13,455 nucleotides of DNA from Thermoplasmata archaeon (GCA_021850505.1 JAJZLW010000021.1:1-13455), one strand, 5' to 3'. Numbered from the stretch's first letter, positions 7,517 to 13,455 are shown. The notes: generated by a model not told the origin, from the letters alone. Numbers and translations: made by a program.

Positions 7517-7536
7517 CAAATCCCGACAGGTTCATT
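7517..7536 (+). repeat. tRNA 3'-end copy 2 (candidate attachment-site scar)
   Basis: CAAATCCCGACAGGTTCATT matches the tRNA-Ala 3' end at 6711-6730 in 17 of 20 positions. No tRNA body precedes it, so it is a partial copy, as left by integration into a tRNA gene. It sits between the divergent vapBC-1 and vapBC-2. Confidence 0.55.
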
Positions 7537-7594
7537 ATGAGTTTATTTTTTGTAGTTTAACTTCATGGTTTTAAGTTTTCTGAACTGCGTTAGT

Positions 7595-7618
7595 GGGAAA
7601 TCATATACATGATTACCC
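7595..7618. promoter_or_regulatory. Dyad-symmetric candidate operator of vapBC-2
   Basis: The 24-base element reads GGG-A-AATCAT-ATAC-ATGATT-A-CCC; nine of ten arm positions are complementary. It lies immediately upstream of a TATA-like TAAATATAAG (7619-7628) and about 55 bases before vapB-2. Placement and symmetry suit a binding site for the dimeric AbrB-type antitoxin. Confidence 0.5.
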
Positions 7619-7673
7619 TAAATATAAGTAAATTCCCACAAATTTAATTAGATTAAATTCAATATTGTACAAA

Positions 7674-7946
7674 ATGATTGAAGAAGCTAGAATGGATGAA
7701 AAGGGACGAATTAATATAGGTAAAGATGCAATAAAACAATATGGGGATAGATTCTTTATAGTAAAATTATTAGACGAAATTGTTTTAATTCCTAGACCAA
7801 AAGATCCTGTTACAGATCTCAGAAAATGGGGCAAAGAAATGGAAATTGATAAGTTGACGGCAGGAGATATTGGGGTAATGGCTGAAGAAGAAGCGAACAA
7901 AGAAATCGCAGAAAGGAACAGCAGAAGACACAAGGAAAGAAGATAA
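7674..7946 (+). CDS. vapB: VapB-2, AbrB/SpoVT-type antitoxin
   Basis: The N-terminal part, 'EARMDEKGRINIGKDAI' through 'FIVKLLDEIVLIPRP', is an AbrB/MazE (SpoVT) swapped-hairpin DNA-binding domain. The C-terminal half is charged, ending in a run of Arg and Lys, and would bind the toxin. The frame could begin at TTG 7665, but ATG at 7674 is more likely because it leaves the normal domain length (90 residues) and an AT-rich box lies at about -28 (7641-7650). The stop codon directly abuts the ATG of vapC-2 with no gap, indicating coupled translation. It uses a different DNA-binding fold from VapB-1, so the two pairs are not recent duplicates. Confidence 0.85.
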   Translation: MIEEARMDEKGRINIGKDAIKQYGDRFFIVKLLDEIVLIPRPKDPVTDLRKWGKEMEIDKLTAGDIGVMAEEEANKEIAERNSRRHKERR

Positions 7947-8318
7947 ATGCCATACGCGGATACAGATTTCTTCATCGCGATTGCGAATTCCGATGATAAG
8001 CTGAACTCGTGGGCAATCAAAGTATTGGAAGCCTATGAAGGGCGTATATATACCTCGATTCTGACATTGGTGGAACTCGCGCTGGTTAGTGTTCGGAAAG
8101 GGATTCCTGTAAAAGGAATGTTTGCTAGTGTACTATCCATCGCTGAGCTGAAAGGTGCGAACAAGTCGAATGTATTAGCAGCAGCGCACCTTATAGATCA
8201 CGAAAAAACGGGAGTGTTTGACTCTTTCCATGCTTCACTGTGTGGAGACGAAATAATCACCTCAGATCACATTTACGAAAAGATAGGTGTTAAGAGAACT
8301 GGTTCCAATTATCTTTAA
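7947..8318 (+). CDS. vapC: VapC-2, PIN-domain ribonuclease toxin
   Basis: A 123-residue PIN-domain protein, the expected size for a VapC. Acidic residues in the expected order are Asp5/Asp7 in 'YADTDFFIA', Glu43 in 'TLVELALV', Asp92 in 'VFDSFHASLC' and Asp107 in 'IITSDHIYEKIGV'. It follows vapB-2 directly and would be made with it as a toxin-antitoxin complex. RNA target unknown. The gene uses somewhat more G and C than vapB-2, which may reflect separate origins of the two halves. Confidence 0.9.
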   Translation: MPYADTDFFIAIANSDDKLNSWAIKVLEAYEGRIYTSILTLVELALVSVRKGIPVKGMFASVLSIAELKGANKSNVLAAAHLIDHEKTGVFDSFHASLCGDEIITSDHIYEKIGVKRTGSNYL

Positions 8319-8614
8319 AATGACCTCAAAAGAAGTAGGAGTAACGCGAGTGAGAATGTCTGAGATTGAATCAAGGCATTCCCTTTATCACTGATCAAAT
8401 CCTGACTGTTTTGTTCCCCATTTTCTTAAATTTGTAGATTCTATCAAATTTTTTTGGATCTTATTATAGAGTCTGTGGCAGTTGTAACTCCGGTTTTTTC
8501 ATTGTAGGATTAATCAACCACTGATCCGAAGCAAACAGCGAACTATCATACACTATACATAGGAGACAGGCATAAAGTCAGTTTTTGTAAGTGGATATTA
8601 GATGACCCTGAAAT
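8319..8614. other. Gene-free stretch with weak third tRNA-end repeat
   Basis: No ORF with recognisable coding content is seen on either strand. At 8394-8411 the sequence ATCAAATCCTGACTGTTT matches 7515-7532 in 15 of 18 positions, a possible decayed third copy of the tRNA 3' end placed after vapBC-2. Confidence 0.4.
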
Positions 8615-8877
8615 TCAATTAGAAGAAATTAGTTTTCTGAGCATTTCAGTAAATTCACTCACATTATCATACAATATATCAAAGAAAGTACTGTCAGTAT
8701 CCTCAACGACTCTTATGGCTTTTCCAAGCAGTTCTCTCCCTTTTTCTGTGGGAAATATTAGACGAACCCTGGTGTTCCCCTTGGGTTTTTTTTAACCGCA
8801 GAACCAGTATTTGGGCTCCTTCTCCACGTTAACAACATGAGCATCGCGCAATACCCTCATCAATCTAAGTGTAAAGA
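8615..8877 (-). pseudogene. Remnant of a MarR-family transcription regulator
   Basis: The minus strand reads 'LRLMRVLRDAHVVNVEKEP', then an in-frame TAA (8792-8794), then 'GNTRVRLIFPTEKGRELLG' and a helical tail ending 'RKLISSN'. That order (recognition region, charged wing, 'R-x-x-x-T-x-K-G' stretch, dimerisation helix) is the C-terminal half of a MarR winged-helix protein. The N-terminal half is missing, there is no start codon, and a further in-frame stop lies just upstream. Reading frame is the same on both sides of the stop, which adjoins an eight-base T-run on the plus strand. Either strand error or real decay could explain the stop, but the missing first half argues for a true pseudogene. 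Confidence 0.6.
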
Positions 8878-8967
8878 ATTATAGTAGTTTCTATTAGCAA
8901 ATATCTAAACGCTGTTTCAAGAAAATAAGAAGGAATCAGTATGCTTTAAATCATAATCCTGAAAAAA

Positions 8968-8999
8968 TTTATATGATACACACACATATGTGTGTGTAT
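8968..8999 (+). promoter_or_regulatory. vapBC-3 promoter: TATA box plus 24-base perfect palindrome
   Basis: TTTATATG (8968-8975) is followed at once by a perfect 24-base palindrome (8976-8999): AT, (AC)4, AT, (GT)4, AT in essence, centred between 8987 and 8988. The expected transcription start (about 8997) lies at its right end and the ATG at 9005. A repressor bound here would cover the initiation site, so it is a likely operator for the VapB-3 antitoxin. It is strictly alternating purine-pyrimidine. Confidence 0.65.
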
Positions 9000-9004
9000 A
9001 AGTT

Positions 9005-9241
9005 ATGGGAAGTAAAAATATATCTATTTCAGATGAAGCCTACTTAAGGTTAGCTGAGTTAAAGTCAAAGAACGAAAGTTTTACAGAGCTTATATACAGG
9101 CTGACAAATAAAACGAATGTCCTAGATTTAAAGGGCATGATAAAAGAAGATGAGGCGAAATCTTTAGAGAAAATTATTAAAGATTCAAGGAAACTAAGCA
9201 AGGAAAGAATAGATAGAATTACTAAAGAGTTAAACAGATAA
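9005..9241 (+). CDS. vapB: VapB-3, CopG/COG1753-like antitoxin
   Basis: A 78-residue protein whose start, 'KNISISDEAYLRLAELKSK' followed by 'SFTELIYRLT', resembles the archaeal CopG-like antitoxins of COG1753 (DUF217), which carry a ribbon-helix-helix-type DNA-binding N-terminus. The C-terminal half is highly charged and helical, the usual toxin-neutralising segment. ATG at 9005 is six to eight bases after the predicted transcription start, so the leader would be very short. Its stop and the ATG of vapC-3 share one base (TAATG). The palindrome directly upstream is its probable autoregulatory site. Confidence 0.85.
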   Translation: MGSKNISISDEAYLRLAELKSKNESFTELIYRLTNKTNVLDLKGMIKEDEAKSLEKIIKDSRKLSKERIDRITKELNR

Positions 9242-9633
9242 TGATAGCTGATACTTCATTTCTTATAGACATAATGAGATCTGATAAAGATGCGATAAAG
9301 AAAGCAGAGGAAATTGAAAAAAATGGGAATACTATTGCGGTTTCTTCAATTTCAATTTTTGAGTTATTCGTTGGTGTGGCCCTTAGCATTAAACAGGATC
9401 AAGAGAGAAATAAGATAAATCGAATACTAAACGGACTCTCAATAATAAGTTTTGATGGAGATTCTGCAAAAGAAGCTGGAAGGATCTCTGCACAAAAAAG
9501 AAAACATGGATCAACAATAGAACCAGAAGATTCTATGATTGCGGGTATATGTTTGAGAAGAAACGAGATTCTGATAACGCGCAATATAAAGCATTTTAAT
9601 GATATAGAAGGTTTGAGAATAGAGAGTTATTAG
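9241..9633 (+). CDS. vapC: VapC-3, PIN-domain ribonuclease toxin
   Basis: A 130-residue PIN-domain toxin. Asp4 in 'MIADTSFLID', Glu41 in 'SIFELFVGV' and Glu96/Asp97 in 'IEPEDSMIAG' are the first three acidic positions. The last motif reads 'LITRNIKHFNDIEGL', with Asn115 in place of the final Asp, a form common among VapC proteins with 'TRN-x-x-x-F' ends and not evidence of inactivity. It overlaps vapB-3 by one base and is presumably co-translated. AT-rich codon use matches vapB-3, unlike the more GC-balanced housekeeping genes to the left, consistent with arrival as one unit. Confidence 0.92.
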   Translation: MIADTSFLIDIMRSDKDAIKKAEEIEKNGNTIAVSSISIFELFVGVALSIKQDQERNKINRILNGLSIISFDGDSAKEAGRISAQKRKHGSTIEPEDSMIAGICLRRNEILITRNIKHFNDIEGLRIESY

Positions 9634-9809
9634 AGACATGTGTGCATGATAACACAGCCTTAAACTGTGCTTGAATCCATATCGGCAAATTTTTTAGTTC
9701 TCGAAATTCCTTTGGGATAAATTTCTGTATGTCTGGGGGCCCCATTAAGATAGTGTCATCGCTCAGTTCTTTATAATTACCTTAAAGCCACCTTTCAAAA
9801 AAAAAAACA
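9634..9809. other. Non-coding stretch with frame-broken minus-strand coding traces
   Basis: On the minus strand an open run translates as 'ELSDDTILMGPPDIQKFIP' and continues about 30 more codons into vapC-3 without a recognisable match. It may be a further part of the decayed gene at 9810-10001, separated from it by an 11-base A-run (9797-9807), but no family is recognised. Confidence 0.3.
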
Positions 9810-10001
9810 CTATACGTATGTTTTTTCTAAGGAAATTGTTTTTTCAGAGTTTCAGACTCTATCTTTAAGATCTTCAACGACATCCATTTACAAAGGGTTT
9901 TTTGTCTACTTGCATTCAGCGAAAAGCAATTCTCCGCGTATTTTAGAATGTGCGAAAATATCTATTTCTTCAACCCTGTTAACAAAATTTTGTTGAGACA
10001 T
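9810..10001 (-). pseudogene. Remnant like the C-terminal domain of an archaeal ATPase (DUF234)
   Basis: One minus-strand frame reads 'FVNRVEEIDIFAHSKIR' and 'GELLFAECK', stop, 'TKNPL', stop, 'MDVVEDLKDRV', stop, then 'NSEKTISLEKTYV', stop. This order resembles the DUF234 nuclease-like domain at the end of archaeal AAA+ ATPases, where an 'EIDI' strand precedes an 'ECKW' strand and then a 'LKEKA'-type helix. The first stop falls where Trp usually follows ECK (TGG to TAG). Several in-frame stops and the absence of the ATPase domain mark it as dead. Similarity is judged by eye from short motifs. Confidence 0.4.
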
Positions 10002-10027
10002 AGGTATAATACTTTATTCTCAACAAA
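9989..10027. repeat. Perfect 10-base inverted repeat
   Basis: TTTGTTGAGA (9989-9998) and TCTCAACAAA (10018-10027) are exact reverse complements separated by 19 bases containing TATAATACT. The left arm overlaps a 14-base palindrome, AACAAAATTTTGTT (9981-9994). It may be the end of a decayed mobile element or an old operator. Confidence 0.45.
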
Positions 10028-10106
10028 CATATTTACGCAATCGGAGCGAAGGAATTTGGGCTATCATCTTGAATTTTTATCTTAAACCAATGTTGTATCT
10101 TATTTT

Positions 10107-10711
10107 TTAACAACTGACGATTTTCTTTATCTCACTTGGGTTCTCTCCAGGTTTAATTTTTGATAGCATAGAGTCATGCGGATTCCACTTTTTATGATCC
10201 CGTCCACCATTATGTGCGGTCCGCATCAGTAGCCATATGATATTTTCTACCTTCTGACAAGATCTTTGTTGGCTCATACCATCTTGATTCTGGATCTCCG
10301 TAATTTCCCCTTAACTTTCTTCTTACTGGTGTTGAATACATGTATTTATATTTCAATGGTTGCAATGTTTTCCATTGCAAGCCGAAATATGATCTTCTCT
10401 TTTATTGCATCTGTATCAAATAATCTTGGCCTTATGAAAAGTGCCCGGAATGAAGGAGCCTCTTCGATTCCAATTATTTCAATGTATTCCATATAGTTTT
10501 TCAGGAATAATCTGCTAGGTTCGTTTTATATGCCTGACATCTGCAAAGGTATGAGAACCAAGGGTACCTACATAACTTTGTGCTTTCTCTTCCTATCATC
10601 GTGGAAAACCATCTCGTCTAGGTTGTGTACAACCGGTGGGATATAATTTTCAATTATAATCCCAAACCTATGAAGTGGTCGATAATCTTCCATAACAGTA
10701 GGACGTTTCAT
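10107..10711 (-). pseudogene. Degenerate minus-strand gene, possibly an old transposase
   Basis: Four coding-like pieces follow each other on the minus strand with frame changes and stops. They are 10568-10711 ('MKRPTVMEDYRPLHRFGII' to 'DDRKRKHKVM'), 10346-10525 ('LFLKNYMEYIEIIGIEEAP', 'LFDTDAIKEKIIFRLAMEN'), 10210-10341 ('TPVRRKLRGNYGDPESRWY', 'YHMATDAD') and 10107-10213 ('HNGGRDHKKWNPHDSMLSK'). Composition is protein-like (aromatics and charged residues well spread) and the pieces run collinearly, so one gene of 200 or more codons has decayed here. The first two pieces feel like the N-terminal part of a DDE transposase of thermophilic archaea, but no catalytic triad can be traced and no terminal repeats are certain. 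The opposite-strand open frame at 10266-10496 is a shadow. Confidence 0.4.
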
Positions 10712-10839
10712 GGCATGTAAGACCACCCGTGTATTGTTCAGATGATTCGAAATGGGAAAGGTTCATGAACCAGAATAAGGCCACAAATTTGGGTTTCTTT
10801 CCAAGTCTTGGGCAGGTCTCTAATAGAAATTTATGAAAT

Positions 10840-10850
10840 AATATTTATAC
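10840..10850 (+). promoter_or_regulatory. TATA-like box of the DUF2075 gene
   Basis: AATATTTATAC is centred about 29 bases before the ATG at 10875, placing initiation at or a few bases before the start codon. No operator-like symmetry is seen around it. Confidence 0.45.
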
Positions 10851-10874
10851 TTTGAGATAGTACCAATATTAGGA

Positions 10875-12770
10875 ATGCGTCTATATTCTGGAACAATTTC
10901 TCAGTTTAGTGAAGATACCGCCTACAATAGAATTGCTGATAAACTCAGAAATAGTTTCTTCGAATACTTTCATTATTATCCCAATATTGCAGAGATAAAT
11001 TCATGGCAAAATTCACTGAGGGCTATTTCAACTGTTTTTCAATTGGCCAACCTGACTGACCATGGAATAATTCTCGAGTATCAGCTCCCGCAGACATCGA
11101 AAAGGTTAGATTGTCTTGTCTGTGGCAGGGACTCGCAAATGAGAGACAATGCTGTAATCGTTGAGTTGAAGCAATGGCAGAAAGCTATGCCATCAGTCGG
11201 GGAGAGAGAAGTTGTAACATGGATTGGTCTTTCTGAGAGAGACGTATTGCACCCGTCCGTCCAGGTCGGCCAGTACAAAGAATATCTTCAAGATTATCAG
11301 TCTACATTTTACGAAGGGAACTTTCCGGTAATTCTCAGCGCATGTTCGTACCTTCACAATTATCCTCTTATCCAAGGCGACGTAATTTTTGACGGTAAAT
11401 TTAGATTCTATCTTGAAAATTTCCCACTCTTCACGAAGGATCAAGTAAGAGATCTTTGTTCTTTTTTAAATAAGAGATTATCCTTTGGTGGCGGCGTCGA
11501 AGTTTTAAATAGAATTGAAAATAGTAAATTCAAGCCCAGCAAGAAATTGATGGATTATATCTCAGGCGTTATTCAGGGCTTGAAGGAATACACTCTCCTT
11601 GATGACCAGCTTGTTGTGTACGATATGGTCAAAGAGGCAGTGAAGGAAGGTGTTCTTAAAGGCCGCAAATCAGCAATAATCGTGCAGGGTGGTCCAGGAA
11701 CAGGAAAATCCGTCATAGCTATGAACTTAATGGGCGATCTCTCCAGAGAGCATTATAACACACACTACGTGACAGGATCAAGGGCTTTTACCGCAACTCT
11801 CAGGTATATACTAGGCAGCAGGAGTTCATTTCAGGTTCGGCACTTCAACCAATACGGTAAGGCTTTAGAGAATGAAGTTGATGTTATCATCGCAGATGAG
11901 GCACACAGAATGTGGGAAAGAGACAGGAGTAGATTCACCCGGTCTAGTGAGAGGAACAACACTCCGATCGTTGATCAACTTATTAGATCTTCCAAAGTCT
12001 CTGTTTTTTTCGTGGATAACCACCAGATAGTAAGACCTGAAGAGGTTGGTTCCACATCCTATATTGAGACCCACGCTTCTAGTCTAAACGTTAACATTAT
12101 AAAGATTCGTCTTGAAGCCCAGTTCCGTTGCCAGGGGTCTGATGCCTTTGTGAATTGGATTAACAATACGCTTGGAATAGAGCGAACCGCAAATGTAATT
12201 TGGTCGGGAGAAGAACAATTTGATTTTAGGATTTTTGATTCCCCTGAAAGTCTGGAAAGAGCTATTGTGGAAAAAGGTAAAATGGGTAAGAAAGCAAGAT
12301 TAGCTGCCGGATTTTGTTGGCCATGGTCGGCACCGAAGGAGGACGGTACACTCGTATCAGATGTGGTGATTGGCTCGTACATGAGGCCTTGGAACGCAAA
12401 ATCTGATATCGGAAATAGAAAATTAGCGGTTGGCATTCCTTCCGAGAAATTATGGGCACACGATCCTAATGGCTTTAATCAGATAGGGTGTGTGTACACA
12501 GCACAAGGGTTTGAATTTGATTACATTGGTGTAATCTTTGGTAACGATCTGATATATGATCTCGACAAACAAACCTGGGAGGGGCATCCTGAAAATTCCT
12601 ATGACCTTCCTCTCAAAAGATCAAAAAACAGGTACCTTGAACTTGTTAAAAATTCCTATAGAATACTGCTGTCCAGGGGAATAGAAGGATGTTATGTTTA
12701 CTTCCTGGACAAAAATACTGAAAGGTTCTTTAAAAGTAGGATGGACAATCCAAATGTAATATTCAAATAA
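10875..12770 (+). CDS. DUF2075-type nuclease-helicase
   Basis: This 631-residue protein joins two active-looking domains. Residues about 60-200 form a PD-(D/E)xK nuclease-like domain, with Asp79 in 'SKRLDCLVCG' and the Glu97-x-Lys99 pair in 'AVIVELKQWQ'. From about 260 it is a superfamily 1-like P-loop helicase of the DUF2075/COG3410 kind: Walker A 'QGGPGTGKSV' (271-280), DEAH box (341-344), 'FFVDNHQ' (378-384), 'LEAQFRCQGSDAFVNWI' (413-429), 'YTAQGFEFDYIGVIFG' (541-556) and motif VI 'NSYRILLSRGIEGCYVY' (593-609). All motifs are present and no frame break is seen. The family occurs sporadically in phages, plasmids and defence islands; its substrate is unknown. It stands alone, with its own promoter, at the right edge of an accessory region; a role in anti-virus defence or nucleic-acid processing is inferred from context. 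Confidence 0.88.
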   Translation: MRLYSGTISQFSEDTAYNRIADKLRNSFFEYFHYYPNIAEINSWQNSLRAISTVFQLANLTDHGIILEYQLPQTSKRLDCLVCGRDSQMRDNAVIVELKQWQKAMPSVGEREVVTWIGLSERDVLHPSVQVGQYKEYLQDYQSTFYEGNFPVILSACSYLHNYPLIQGDVIFDGKFRFYLENFPLFTKDQVRDLCSFLNKRLSFGGGVEVLNRIENSKFKPSKKLMDYISGVIQGLKEYTLLDDQLVVYDMVKEAVKEGVLKGRKSAIIVQGGPGTGKSVIAMNLMGDLSREHYNTHYVTGSRAFTATLRYILGSRSSFQVRHFNQYGKALENEVDVIIADEAHRMWERDRSRFTRSSERNNTPIVDQLIRSSKVSVFFVDNHQIVRPEEVGSTSYIETHASSLNVNIIKIRLEAQFRCQGSDAFVNWINNTLGIERTANVIWSGEEQFDFRIFDSPESLERAIVEKGKMGKKARLAAGFCWPWSAPKEDGTLVSDVVIGSYMRPWNAKSDIGNRKLAVGIPSEKLWAHDPNGFNQIGCVYTAQGFEFDYIGVIFGNDLIYDLDKQTWEGHPENSYDLPLKRSKNRYLELVKNSYRILLSRGIEGCYVYFLDKNTERFFKSRMDNPNVIFK

Positions 12771-13017
12771 TTTCCGTGGTATACCATTAATCCTTCTCAT
12801 CCCTGTATAAGTAGTTAAGTAAGTGAATTATGCAAAATTTTGACTAGTTTTAAATCATTTTAACTAAAATCTCATTTGTCACGCAACGGTTTCTCAGCGA
12901 TCAGTTAAAATGGACTATCTAAAAGTCACAGGGGCAGGCAAAGATTATCATTATGTTTTACCATTTTTAGAAACATTCTTTTATTTTAAAAGGCGAATTA
13001 GGTTTACTGTGTCCAAA
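12771..13017. other. AT-rich intergenic stretch
   Basis: No ORF, RNA gene or clear repeat is seen. Several oligo-T runs and the short arms TAGTT/AACTA around 12846-12867 are present but do not form a convincing structure. Confidence 0.4.
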
Positions 13018-13212
13018 TTAATCTTTCGCGTCTACAGGTAAATGACATTGTTCCCGATCTATAAAACTGTGTGGAACGAAGTATTCAGTAAATTCTATTA
13101 CGGAACCAGCGGAAGCAACTAAAAAGGATTTCGATGAAAGGTTTTGGATAGATCTCTTACTTTTTAAGTATCTGATTAAACCTTTTCTTACTATGTATGT
13201 GGGCCGAGTCAT
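13018..13212 (-). CDS. Short hypothetical ORF, weakly histone-fold-like
   Basis: A 64-codon frame starting at ATG 13212 and preceded by GAGG. No family is firmly recognised. The pattern 'VRKGLIRYLKSK' (short helix), 'RSIQNLSSKS' (loop), a longer helix-like stretch rich in small and hydrophobic residues ending '...HSFID', and then 'CHLPVDAKD' recalls an archaeal histone-like fold: helix 1, loop, long helix 2, and the 'L-P-x-D' turn before helix 3. The third helix would be missing, because the frame stops right after that turn. No good TATA box is seen upstream. It could be a truncated gene or a chance frame. Confidence 0.3.
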   Translation of the reverse strand: MTRPTYIVRKGLIRYLKSKRSIQNLSSKSFLVASAGSVIEFTEYFVPHSFIDREQCHLPVDAKD

Positions 13213-13364
13213 TCCTCAAAACAGTTCAAAGGAATAGAGGGGTCATAAGAGATTGTTTTTTTACAATGAGCTGCTTGTTCAGATGATATCTAATCTTCAC
13301 GATTATTATTCTGCATACTTTTCAAAGTCCAAATATAAACAAGTGTTTTTAACTGGAAAATATT

Positions 13365-13455
13365 ATGCTTTTAGACGAAATGGAAAATCCTTTATTTTTG
13401 AACAGAAAAGCGCATGTTGCTGTCGCCGAGGGAAATCTTCCTGCAGCTTTAGACC
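13365..13455 (+). CDS. Start of an unidentified protein, cut by the window edge
   Basis: ATG at 13365 opens a frame that stays open for all 30 codons to the end, beginning 'MLLDEMENPLFLNRKAHVA' and continuing 'EGNLPAALD'. A TATA-like AAATATAAAC (13331-13340) is centred about 30 bases upstream, the same arrangement as for other genes here, supporting a real start on a leaderless message. Too little is visible to assign a family; an alpha-helical N-terminus is all that can be said. Confidence 0.5.
   Translation, partial: MLLDEMENPLFLNRKAHVAVAEGNLPAALD

Noticed and set aside
7613..8020. Minus-strand frame over vapB-2
   Set aside because: Ser/Leu/Ile-rich antisense shadow; the plus strand carries a clear AbrB-type antitoxin with matching start, stop and partner.
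8322..8372. Possible C/D-box guide RNA after vapC-2 (ATGACCT ... TCTGA)
   Set aside because: The C box does not match RTGATGA, there is no proper second box pair, and no guide region can be defined.
10266..10496. Plus-strand open frame of 76 codons
   Set aside because: It lies opposite a minus-strand stretch with better protein character (10346-10525), has no convincing promoter and no recognisable family.
12834..12930. Short AT-rich arms and repeated AGTTAAAAT-like words suggesting a repeat array or origin
   Set aside because: Arms are only five bases and the words are neither regularly spaced nor identical; expected by chance in AT-rich DNA.
1..13455. CRISPR array
   Set aside because: No series of regularly spaced repeats is present on either strand.

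Overview
The window looks like chromosomal DNA from an archaeon of the Thermoplasmata, most likely Thermoplasmatales. Supporting signs are an archaeal XPB helicase paired with Bax1 (DUF790), isopentenyl phosphate kinase next to type 2 IPP isomerase, an archaeal ZPR1-type zinc-finger protein, a DUF929 membrane-anchored protein, tRNA-Ala without an encoded CCA, and genes with a TATA-like box about 20-30 bases before the start codon, as expected for leaderless archaeal mRNAs. The genus cannot be settled from sequence reading alone.

The left half (1-6730) is compact housekeeping DNA: a minus-strand Hsp20 small heat-shock protein, a DUF929 protein, an XPB-type DNA helicase running into its nuclease partner Bax1, then a minus-strand operon transcribed ipk - fni - zpr1 whose genes overlap. 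IPK and IPP isomerase make IPP and DMAPP for archaeal ether lipids. A 21-base hairpin fills the whole gap between the convergent bax1 and zpr1 stops. A tRNA-Ala(UGC) gene closes this part.

The middle (6730-10870) is an accessory region beginning at the 3' end of the tRNA gene. It carries three complete type II vapBC toxin-antitoxin pairs with different antitoxin types (ribbon-helix-helix, AbrB/SpoVT, and the CopG/COG1753-like type) and different candidate operators. A 17/20 copy of the tRNA 3' end lies just beyond the first pair and a weaker copy beyond the second, suggesting integration at the tRNA gene. Between and after the pairs lie decayed genes: a MarR-like regulator with an in-frame stop, a remnant resembling the C-terminal nuclease domain of archaeal DUF234 ATPases, and a longer frame-broken stretch that may be an old transposase.

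The right end (10870-13455) holds an intact 631-residue PD-(D/E)xK nuclease plus superfamily 1-like helicase of the DUF2075 type, a plausible defence or DNA/RNA-processing gene. After it come a long sparse stretch with one short minus-strand ORF that weakly resembles a histone fold, and the first 30 codons of an unidentified gene that leaves the window.

The points most worth checking are the XPB/Bax1 junction, where the Bax1 reading frame has no usable start codon although its conserved N-terminus is fully encoded; the tRNA-derived repeats bordering the vapBC modules; the 24-base perfect alternating palindrome at the third vapBC promoter; and the isolated nuclease-helicase.
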